64,000 bases of DNA, from NCBI GenBank assembly GCA_964487745.1, contig CAZASG010000002.1, forward strand, positions 117,342 through 181,341, written 5' to 3'. This document shows positions 27,083 through 35,300 of this stretch, one piece after another; the first letter of the stretch is position 1; every line of letters begins with the position of its first letter. A program made the translations under genes and the position numbers. Below the pieces are notes generated by a model. That model was not told the origin of the DNA. It did no database searches and was given only the letters and a program-made list of their open reading frames with translations. The stretch comes from Desulfolinea sp964487745 (GTDB lineage: Bacteria; Chloroflexota; Anaerolineae; Anaerolineales; Villigracilaceae).

Positions 27083-28301
27083 TCACGCTTTCTTCTATTT
27101 CGATATATTTTTCTTTTTTCTTATCCCCTGCATCTTTGGCAAAGAAGCGTTTTTTCGCATCTAAAACCACATAGCCCAACATCCCGCCAATAATTGTCGG
27201 AACCAGCACTTGATACCCTTTATCCACAGCGTATAGGACAGGCGTCCGCTCCCAGGATGGGGCATAATGTCCCAACCAGGCTTCGGGGAAGGTTATCGAA
27301 GCATCTTCATGGCATTGTTGACAGGTCTCTTGAAGATTATCTGGATACACAGTTGAGTACACATCTTCAGGGCTGCGAATATTGTGAATACCGTGACAGT
27401 CGAAACAAGTAGCTTTGTTGCTGGGCTGACCAGGGTTCTCTCTGCGGAAAAAATCGACCGTTCGACCGTGAAAATCATCCAGATACGTATCGAATACTGC
27501 TGTGGAAATGTCATATTTAGCCATCCGTTCTTCATCTGCGTGACAGGAACCACAGGTTGCGATTGTCGCATCACGAAACTCAGCTTCGCGTGGCCCGGCG
27601 ACATTATGAACGCCGTGGCAATCAACACAAGTTGGCACATCAGGATTGCTTTCTTCTTCTAGAGCCTCCCCATGAACACTGGACTGATATGTCGTATATA
27701 CCGACAAATGGCATTCTGTGCATGTCTGTGAAATTTTGATACGTGGCTCATCAGGGGAAGAAATATCATGACTCCCGTGACAGTCAACGCATACTGGAGC
27801 ATACCTATTCCCTCCATCTAATACTCGTGAGTGTGCGCTATCTACTGCCTCGCTAAAGTTCTCTTCATGGCATAACCGACATTCTTCATTAAAAGTCAAT
27901 GTGATCTGGCGAGCATCATCATATGGCAAGCTAACATTTAGCGGTTGATATTTGATCGAATTAGAATCAAATTCGGTTGTAAGCTCAGCATGACATTTCG
28001 TACAACTAAGTTGAACCGTCTCTCCGTGTGGATAATCCTGCTGATCTACATGGCAGGCCAAACACTCTAAGCCAGCCGAGGCATGAACTGACTGATAGTA
28101 TTCGCTTGGCTCCACGTATAGGGAAAGACTTTCTCCTGAGGGCAAATGTCCCACAAAGTCGGGGTCAGAATGACACATGAGACAATTGGCATTCCCATGT
28201 GGTGGACCGTCTTGTGCCTGGCTAGTTGTGGTCACTGTCAATGCCAAAACAATAGTCAGACCAACAAATACAAAAAGAAAATAGTGTTTTTTTCTAAGCA
28301 T
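27069..28301 (-). CDS. Membrane-anchored decaheme c-type cytochrome
   Basis: 410 residues. Signal peptide (FVFVGLTIVLALTVTTTSQA), ten CXXCH motifs (CLMCH, CLACH, CTKCH, CRLCH, CVDCH, CTECH, CVDCH, CGSCH, CFDCH, CQQCH), then a C-terminal transmembrane helix (VPTIIGGMLGYVVLDA) and a basic cytoplasmic tail. Repeated words such as CVDCHGSH, CVDCHGVH and CFDCHGIH point to internal duplication, with a following His as a likely ligand. The gene start overlaps the stop of the receiver-like gene. It is the first cytochrome gene of the operon and probably forms the periplasmic-side partner of cytochrome b. Confidence 0.87.
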   Translation of the reverse strand: MLRKKHYFLFVFVGLTIVLALTVTTTSQAQDGPPHGNANCLMCHSDPDFVGHLPSGESLSLYVEPSEYYQSVHASAGLECLACHVDQQDYPHGETVQLSCTKCHAELTTEFDSNSIKYQPLNVSLPYDDARQITLTFNEECRLCHEENFSEAVDSAHSRVLDGGNRYAPVCVDCHGSHDISSPDEPRIKISQTCTECHLSVYTTYQSSVHGEALEEESNPDVPTCVDCHGVHNVAGPREAEFRDATIATCGSCHADEERMAKYDISTAVFDTYLDDFHGRTVDFFRRENPGQPSNKATCFDCHGIHNIRSPEDVYSTVYPDNLQETCQQCHEDASITFPEAWLGHYAPSWERTPVLYAVDKGYQVLVPTIIGGMLGYVVLDAKKRFFAKDAGDKKKEKYIEIEESVNDDE

Positions 28302-28662
28302 TGATCATCTTTCGTGATATGGGAGTCAGTTCCTGGATTATTGCAATCAGATCGCTAATTTGATCAGCCTTGCGCTGTTGAGATGAAAATATCCTGACAA
28401 AAGTGTTGTCGTAATCAAGTTGCAAGACAATACCTTGAGGCAGTATTTCCAGAATTCTTAGAATTGTATTATTTTCAATTAGAATATCGTCTGTAGAGTC
28501 CACAAGAATAATATTTGGTCGTATTTCTAAGATTTTTTCAAAAGCATCAATATGACTGGCATCAACAAAATAAGTTTCGAACATAATAGGGTGCGTCAAA
28601 AAATAACTGGCGATACCGTCAGCAAAGAGTGAGTGGGGGGCAAAAACTACGATCTTCATCAT
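28294..28662 (-). CDS. Receiver-like single-domain protein opening the cytochrome operon
   Basis: 122 residues from ATG-ATG at 28662 (MMKIVVFAPHS). The longer frame to 28791 runs back through the terminator. The fold pattern resembles a response-regulator receiver: KIVVFAPHSLFADGIASYFL for the first strand and helix, NIILVDSTDD for the strand that carries the phosphorylated Asp, GIVLQLDYD afterwards. The acidic pair expected at the end of the first strand is replaced by Ala-Pro, so phosphorylation is doubtful. No DNA-binding domain follows. It overlaps the decaheme gene by eight bases, so it is made together with the cytochromes. Its function is unknown. Confidence 0.65.
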   Translation of the reverse strand: MMKIVVFAPHSLFADGIASYFLTHPIMFETYFVDASHIDAFEKILEIRPNIILVDSTDDILIENNTILRILEILPQGIVLQLDYDNTFVRIFSSQQRKADQISDLIAIIQELTPISRKMINA

Positions 28663-28764
28663 TATTGATTTGACGTAACACGACACACTATGTGAAATAT
28701 GTCTCAATTGCAGTAATATTAAAGTATTATGAGAATGCTGTCCCCGTGAAATCGAACAGTCTTT

Positions 28765-28811
28765 AAAAACCAAATGGGTAGTCGCCTTCATTTGGACGAC
28801 TACCCATTTGG
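28765..28811 (-). terminator. Terminator separating the two-component genes from the cytochrome operon
   Basis: A perfect 15-bp stem (28770-28784 with 28797-28811, core AATGGGTAGTCG) and a 12-base loop are followed on the minus strand by five T. It lies after the NarL-type regulator, so the kinase/regulator pair is its own unit. Confidence 0.85.
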
Positions 28812-28835
28812 AGAATGTGTGTTTTTTACCCGATG

Positions 28836-29516
28836 CTAAACCCCATTATGGCTTTTGGCTGAGATGATCCCTGCCTTCATAGCATATCCTACTGCTTCAG
28901 CCCTGTTCTGGGCATTTAATTTTCTGAGGATATTTCTAAGGTGGTATTTCACTGTATTCTCACTAACTCCAACCTCTATTGAAATCGCTTTATTTGTTAA
29001 TCCGTTGGAGATATGTTGAAGGAGTTCCAGCTCTCGTTCAGAGAATTCAATTTCGTCAGACCCAGATTTTTTTGAAGAGCCCAGTGTTTTTTGCTCGATG
29101 TTACCCAACACAAGAGCCATTAACTTTCGGCTCATCGCCGCCTCCCCTTTTTCTAGACCGCGAATGCTTGCAATAAACCCTTTTGAATTAAGATTTTTAA
29201 GCAAATAGCCACGCGCCCCGTTTTGAACGGCAGTTATTAAATCTTCATTTGCTTCGGAGGCTGTTAGCATCACCACTTCCGTTTCAGGTCGCACCTTCCT
29301 AATCTGGCGCAATGTTTCCAACCCATCCATATCAGGCATATTGATATCTAACAAAACCAAATCCGGGCTTAAGCGCTTGATCGCTTGAATCGCAGTAGCC
29401 CCATCTCCTGCCTGTGCCACGACATCAAACCCTGATACTGACAGCAGGCTGACAATCCCTTCACGGAACAAAGCGTGATCATCAACAACAATAATGCTTT
29501 TCATAGATTCATTCAC
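28836..29516 (-). CDS. NarL/FixJ-type response regulator
   Basis: 226 residues. Receiver domain with Asp12/Asp13 (VVDDHALFREG), phosphoacceptor Asp57 (LVLLDINMPDMDG), a switch Thr (VVMLTAS) and Lys in GYLLKNLN. It is followed by a LuxR-type helix-turn-helix (FSERELELLQHISNGLTNKAISIEVGVSENTVKYHLRNILRKL). Its ATG overlaps the stop of the heme-containing kinase gene, so the two form a cognate pair. The adjacent cytochrome operon is its most likely target. Key residues are all intact. Confidence 0.95.
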   Translation of the reverse strand: MNESMKSIIVVDDHALFREGIVSLLSVSGFDVVAQAGDGATAIQAIKRLSPDLVLLDINMPDMDGLETLRQIRKVRPETEVVMLTASEANEDLITAVQNGARGYLLKNLNSKGFIASIRGLEKGEAAMSRKLMALVLGNIEQKTLGSSKKSGSDEIEFSERELELLQHISNGLTNKAISIEVGVSENTVKYHLRNILRKLNAQNRAEAVGYAMKAGIISAKSHNGV

Positions 29517-30966
29517 CTATTTTGAGTTTTATAATAATCCGAGTTCCCTGCCCCGGTTCTGACAAAACACTAAATGAAGCCCCTATTTTTTCAGAACGTT
29601 CACTCATTGAATTCAGTCCGAAATGCGGATACTGCCAATGGCTTCGGTGCCAGGGGTTAAAGCCTACTCCATCATCTCCAACACTGATGACTAAATGTTC
29701 GTCAATAATCTCAACGGAGAGATTGATTTTTTTCGCTTCAGCATGCTTTCGGATATTACTGATGCTTTCTTGAACTATTCTCCCAAGATGAAACTCTGTT
29801 TCTGGGTCTAAACGAATATCTTCTGCTGCTCGATCTACAACAAAAGACACATCCATCTCACAAAGTTGTTGACAGCGCTCAACTAACACATGCAAGCTTT
29901 TAACAAGCGTAGACTCATCAAAACTGATAGATTGCAACCCGGCAATAGCAGCTCGGACATCCAGATTTTCTTTATTAATAATTCTATCCATATCCCCTAT
30001 ATGTTCGTGCAATTCATCGATTTTTTTTTGTTCAAGAAGTAATGTGATTGCCGTCACCTTGGTCATCAAATATCCTAACACCTGGGCAACCCCATCGTGC
30101 AATTCCCGAGCAAGACGCTCACGTTCATCTAAAACAGCACGCTGGCGCACAATCGTAATTACACGTTGCTCTTTCTGATATTGCTCCAATGCATCGACCA
30201 TTTCGTTAAAGGTCTTTGCCAAACGAGTTATCTCATCGCCTGTACGCCAATTCATAGGAATACGAGCAGAAGAATCACCAGCTGCATATGCTTTTAGAAC
30301 ATCATCGACAACACGAATTCGGCGTTCAACCAACCACTGGATCATGGCGTATGAAATAATAAAAACGGCCAAGAGCATAATGGCTGAAATAAGATAATTA
30401 ATCCATAGATCTTCTTTTAGATGCTCTTCAAGTTGAATAGTTTTATTGTCGATCAACAATACCCCCAAGTGAGATTCATTTTCCACATGACATTCTTGAC
30501 ACTCGATTTCGTTCACAATAGGAATAGCCACGCGGAGAATTCCAGAGCGATCATCGGGGAAATACATTGCTTGAGGGCGTTCATCTGCTGAAAGAGTGTG
30601 GCACTCTACACAACCTGAAAGCAATTGAGAAAATTGTCTTGTCTCATCAACACTATTTAAAACCATCCCGCTGTTGCTAACAATAAAAACTTCTTTTATA
30701 TCCGTACCGTTTTCCAATTCTTGCAATATGACTGTTTGCATATCTTGATCATTCGCAAGCATCGCATGTTTCAAACTATCGAGAACCAAATAGCCTGAAT
30801 TGATAGCATGTTCTTCTGATATCTCTTTCCACTCTGTACTTTCCCTTGTGGTATGCACATACGAAATCAAAGTCATTGAAGCCATTACCGGCAAAATAAA
30901 AGCTAAAATCAATTTAGTTTTTAGGTTAGTTTGAAACAGGCGAAAACTAAGAATTTTGTCAATCAT
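29509..30966 (-). CDS. Sensor histidine kinase with two heme-c motifs in the sensor domain
   Basis: 485-residue HisKA_3 (NarX-like) kinase. Helix 1 at about 18-36, an extracytoplasmic domain (about 40-185) with two c-type heme motifs, CVECH at 119-123 and CQECH at 156-160, helix 2 at about 188-208, HAMP, then the phosphorylated His290 in ERLARELHDGVAQVLGYL and an ATPase domain (GRIVQESISNIRKHAEA, VGDDGVGFNPW, GQGTRIIIKL). Covalent hemes in the sensor domain imply redox or gas sensing outside the membrane. The sensor domain resembles the DUF3365/Tll0287-like heme-PAS type only loosely. It forms a pair with the NarL-type regulator. Confidence 0.88.
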   Translation of the reverse strand: MIDKILSFRLFQTNLKTKLILAFILPVMASMTLISYVHTTRESTEWKEISEEHAINSGYLVLDSLKHAMLANDQDMQTVILQELENGTDIKEVFIVSNSGMVLNSVDETRQFSQLLSGCVECHTLSADERPQAMYFPDDRSGILRVAIPIVNEIECQECHVENESHLGVLLIDNKTIQLEEHLKEDLWINYLISAIMLLAVFIISYAMIQWLVERRIRVVDDVLKAYAAGDSSARIPMNWRTGDEITRLAKTFNEMVDALEQYQKEQRVITIVRQRAVLDERERLARELHDGVAQVLGYLMTKVTAITLLLEQKKIDELHEHIGDMDRIINKENLDVRAAIAGLQSISFDESTLVKSLHVLVERCQQLCEMDVSFVVDRAAEDIRLDPETEFHLGRIVQESISNIRKHAEAKKINLSVEIIDEHLVISVGDDGVGFNPWHRSHWQYPHFGLNSMSERSEKIGASFSVLSEPGQGTRIIIKLKIGE

Positions 30967-31006
30967 ATTGTTCAGAACAGCGCATTAACTTTTCAAATAC
31001 TTCGCT

Positions 31007-31030
31007 TGATAAGATTTGCTTATCTTATCA
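31007..31030. promoter_or_regulatory. Inverted repeat upstream of the heme kinase gene
   Basis: TGATAAGAT and ATCTTATCA, perfect 9-bp arms with a 6-base spacer, centred about 50 bp before the kinase start codon. Candidate operator for the cognate regulator or another factor. Confidence 0.55.
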
Positions 31031-31270
31031 TACAGGGAGCTGTGTAAAATCCAAGAATAAGGAAAGGCTTTATTTATGTAGGGAGGTTTGATAAACATTC
31101 TACTTTTATGCTTTTTGCCATATTTCCTTCTTTCGTTCAAATATGTTTATTACTTAGTCGAATAAATGCTAAAAAAGTTACGGCTAACAACCCCAATGAA
31201 GTCATTTAAAGATCATGAACAAATCCTAGATGCGGCATACCTAAAAGTAACGGGGGCCATTTACATGAAT

Positions 31271-31307
31271 AAAAAACACTCTCCATGAAAGATTTCATAA
31301 AGAGTGT
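31271..31307 (-). terminator. Terminator after truncated yifB copy 2
   Basis: ACACTCT/AGAGTGT outer stem plus ATGAAA/TTTCAT inner stem, followed on the minus strand by six T. It would end transcription from the yifB fragment before the kinase promoter. Confidence 0.7.
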
Positions 31308-31369
31308 GGCGTGATGGTTTATCGTTTTTCACAGCATACCCATAAACAAGCATCCAGCGTACTATTCCT

Positions 31370-32238
31370 CTACACCATCGCCCCTTTGGGCGATATTACA
31401 AAGCCTCGGCCAAATTAGTGGATTGGATATTTCCCTCCCCAGTCAAGTCCGCAATAGTACGCGCCAATTTCAATATGCGATGATAGGCTCGTGCGGACAA
31501 CTGGAACTGGATCATTGCAACCTTGACTAGTTGCTGCCTCGCATCATCTAATTCGCAAAACTGACGAACTTCAGCGACCTGCATATCAGCATTGGCCATC
31601 ACCCCATTATTTAGCTTTGTTTTTCACGTGCTTTTTCTACTCTGGCACGAATTTCATCCGAGATTTCCCCCTCGTCTACTATCAGAGAACTTCTCAAAAT
31701 CCACGCGCGGGACTTCGATGTGGATGTCGATACGATCTAGCATGGGCCCAGAAATCCGTTTTTGGTAGCGGGTGATGGTGGAATGGGAGCAAGTGCAGGC
31801 ACGTTCGGGGTCAGAAAAGTAGCCGCAAGGGCAGGGGTTCATAGCCGCAATGAGTTGAAAGTTCGCGGGGAAGGTCAGCGCTCCCTGCGCGCGGCTGATG
31901 GTGACTTCTTTATCTTCCATCGGCTGGCGCATGACTTCTAGAACGCGGGAGCCAAATTCGGGGAATTCGTCGAGGAAGAGGACGCCGCGATGGGCGAGGG
32001 AGATCTCTCCCGGGCGGGGCCAATTGCCACCGCCGACCAGGCCCGCATGACTAATGGTGTGATGCGGCGCGCGGAAGGGACGATTTTGCATGAGGGGAAT
32101 ATCGGCGGGGAGTTGGTCTGAAACGGAGTAGATACGGGTCACATCGAGGGCTTCTTCGATGCTCATTTCTGGCAAAATACCCGGCATGGAGCGCGCCAAA
32201 AGGGTTTTTCCAGCGCCGGGCGGTCCCATGAGTAGCAT
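31370..32238 (-). pseudogene. Truncated and frameshifted yifB/comM, copy 2
   Basis: Same truncation as copy 1: the homology begins at LLMGPPGAGKTLLARSMPG (Walker A) and lacks the first 214 residues. In addition it is broken. An extra G in the run after DSRRG shifts the frame, about 16 bases between two CAAAG words (near 31620) are deleted, and a premature stop (31396) removes the last residues. The remaining pieces (31654-32238 and 31396-31602) are open but out of frame. It is clearly non-functional and older or less constrained than copy 1. Confidence 0.9.
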
Positions 32239-32300
32239 GGTTGGGACAAAAACCGGTATATTTTTCCATCAATTAATAACATGAGGTTTGTTATCTCCAT
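31370..32300. repeat. Long direct repeat, right copy (truncated yifB plus flank)
   Basis: Partner of 9332-10286, same orientation. The upstream flank shared with the left copy runs through GGACAAAAACCGGTATATTT to about ATCTCCAT, with a gap of several bases. It lies just beyond the kinase end of the cytochrome locus. Confidence 0.85.
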
Positions 32301-32332
32301 TTAGTGTGGTTGTGCAACCATCCGCCCCTATG

Positions 32333-32363
32333 AAAAGACACCATCATTGCGATGGTGTCTTTT
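32333..32363 (-). terminator. Terminator of the giant surface lipoprotein gene
   Basis: GACACCATC and GATGGTGTC pair around a 5-base loop with A/T tracts on both sides. It is 19 bp beyond the stop codon at 32382. Confidence 0.8.
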
Positions 32364-32381
32364 TGTGTTGGAAGCTATGGC

Positions 32382-35300
32382 TTATGGCCATCTTTCCGGC
32401 GGTGCTGCCTTGTAGACCTTGTAGACCTCACCTGTTGTGTAGTCACCATTATTCAACCCGATCCCACCCAAGGGACGACTGCTCAAGCCAAGGATGGTGT
32501 CATTGTCGATCAGGTCCAGGCGAATGGAGCCCTGCGCAATCGGATCACCTGTGCTCACAGTCACCGTGTAGGTATCCCCAGAACCAGTCACGCTCAATAT
32601 TTCAGCACTGGTGATCACACCTGTGGTCGTGAGTGTAAAGTCTGTTATGTCCACACCCGTCACAGGTGCAGAGAAGGTCACTGTGAAGGTGATCATTGCG
32701 GAGCGGGTCGGGTTGGCATTGGCGCGTGCAGATGTGTAGAGGGCAGGCGGCGCACCCGGGATCGCAGGGGCCATCTCAGGTGCCATAGCCGCTGCGCCGC
32801 CACAACCATCTCCGGAGAACTGAAGTCTATAGTAGTAGGCGGTCTCGGCAACAACAGCACTGTCCGTGTACTGATAGTCCACAGGGGTGGTGCTGGTGTA
32901 ATTGCCACAGGCACGGCTGCTGTCTATGGATGCGATCTCCGTCCAGGTCAGCGCATCTTCAGAGCGGAAGAGCTTGAAGGAGGCGTTGTCGATCTCCGTC
33001 GTGGTTGCCCAGGTGATGAGCACATCGGCCCCGGACCAACCTGCCAGGAAGGAGGAGAGCTCTACTTGCGGTTCCATACCACTCGGTGGCGGGTCTACCG
33101 GTGGATCGGTCTGGGTACCGGGTAGGGCATAACGTCCATTTTCGGTACGCGTATCTTCTTCCAGGATCACTTCATTCACAAGGGCGTTCCCGGAGACTTC
33201 GCGCACAATGGACAGGATCAATTCATTATCAGCATATTCTGCGCCAGGCAGGCTTTCCTGCACCTGCTGGACGGTATCATCCAAGGTGAAGCTGCTGCTC
33301 TGAACAGTATCCAATAGCAGATGTTGGGTGCGGCCGGTGCCATCCCCTTCATAGTAGCTGCTGCGGGTGAAGTAGGCTTTGGTCGGATCCAGATCGGTGA
33401 ACTTGTATTTCACTGTCCCGGTCTCGCTGAAGCGCATGGTCTCTGTTGGGGCTGTACCCCAACCGTTGAAGCCATCTGAATCCCAGGTGGGATCGTAGCC
33501 GCAATTATTCTCAGCAGACCAGGCGGCTTCTTCGGGACCGCTGTCCCGGTAGCAGTATTCGATCTCCTGCAGGTCGATGATGTTGACCAGCGGACCGCTC
33601 AACCCATCTGCTCTTTGCAGGGAGAGTACGACTGAACCATCGGCGTAGTCTGCCGGATCGAGCAGGAGCGAGACTGTGCTGGGTGTGGAGGTGATGATGG
33701 CTGTTTGGGCCGGGTCTTGGTCGCTTTCAAAGACCTGTGCCCCATCCACGAAAATATCGACGTAGCGCTCCCCGGAGCAGGTCGCGAAGGAGAGATCCAG
33801 GTGGTAGTGTCGTTCAGGCAGCAGGTTGTCGAATTGATATTCGAGTGTATTTGCGCTGCCTTCCTGACGATAGCTTTCTTCGGGGTTGGTGCCACAAGTG
33901 CTGACAGCCAGTCCTTCGGTGAGCCAACCGTAGCCTTGTTCTGTGGTGTAGGCTGTATCGCCTACACTGCCTGCATCCACGGTGAGCAGGGACCAGCCGA
34001 TCTGGGCGGAGCCTGCTGCGGTGTTGTTGGTTTCATCTGCTTCCAAAACCGCATCATCCGGGTCCACGAAGACGAAGACGTCATGCAGACCGGCAGCCGG
34101 GATGCTGTAGGTGATCTGCCCGGAGACGGTTTCTCCTTCGAGCACGTCCACGGTGGTGGAGCCGAGCAGTGTCCCGGTCTCATCCGTGCCGAGATAGAGA
34201 CGCACGACGGCGCCGATGACGTCCGCTTCGCCGTCGTTGGTGATACTTACTGTGGCATCCCCGCTTTCGCTCTGGCGCAGGTTGGGTAAGGTGAGTGAAT
34301 CCAGCACAAGGTCCGGTTTCTTCTTGACCACGGCAGGGGCAGATGTGATGTTGTTTACTTCATCCGTTTCGGTGATGGCTTCTGATGCATCTGCCTTGAC
34401 GTAGATGTCGTAGTTGCCCGGTGTCAGACCGGCGGTGCTCCACTCAACCGTTTGAACAGGTGATGTGGCTCCCGCTGCCAGGCTCTCGATGAAGGTGGAG
34501 CCGATCAGGGTGCCATCTTGCGAAGGGTCGCCCTGGTAGAAGCCGACCGTGAAGTTTTCGGCTAGCTGTGTGCCGTTGTTGGTAATCTCGGCAGAGACAT
34601 CCACAACCGTGCCTTCGCCAATGTTGTCTGGTTGAGCGCCGCTTTGGGGAGAGAGTGTAAACGAAGTCGGCTCAACATCTGTATCTGCTCCGGGCAAACC
34701 AGACAAGTTGAAGAGGAAAATATCCGCCGGAGTGCTGATATTGACCCGGATGGGGATAACCAGCGTTTCCTGCGTACTACCAAGCGAGGCGATATATGTA
34801 TTCAGAGTTTCCGCCAAATTGGGAGAATCCAGCCGCACAGGTTCGCTAAAAGGCTGGCTGGTGGCTGCCCAATCACAAGTGGCATCATTCCCAAGGTCAA
34901 GGCAAAAATCGAAGGTGCTGCCACTGCCAACAACAGGCAGTAAGAGGGTGCTCATCGTAAAGTTGCTATAGACCCGATTAGGCGCTCGCACAGAGAAGGC
35001 CTGATCGCCGCCATCTTCGCTCAGGCTGCGTTGACCATACAGCAATTGATATCTAACAGATTCATCAACTAATATGTTATCTGGTAGATATAGTTGATTG
35101 GTAGATGAACCAGTCATATTGTAAAAATTCACTTGGCTACTACTAGCAGTTGCGGGAATAGTTCCTGTAAGTTCACCGTATTCAATACGTAATCTGCCAT
35201 CACTCCCTGCACCACCATTATTATCACTTCCTAAATTTCCATTTCCGCCTACGCCTCCAAGAGCAGAAATATTTGCAGCCCCTATCGTCAAGGTATTCGC

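Larger units (their letters stand above)
30967..31369. other. 403-bp intergenic region upstream of the heme kinase
   Basis: No gene seen. It is AT-rich and separates the kinase gene from the second truncated yifB. It holds an inverted repeat at 31007-31030 and a terminator-like hairpin at 31271-31307 (both listed). The kinase promoter must lie here, but no convincing -35/-10 pair was found. Confidence 0.7.

Noticed and set aside
32352..33125. Long open frame (257 codons) on the plus strand opposite the end of the giant lipoprotein gene
   Set aside because: It lies fully antisense to a well-supported gene, has Arg/Gly/Cys-rich composition with no domain, and no ribosome site.
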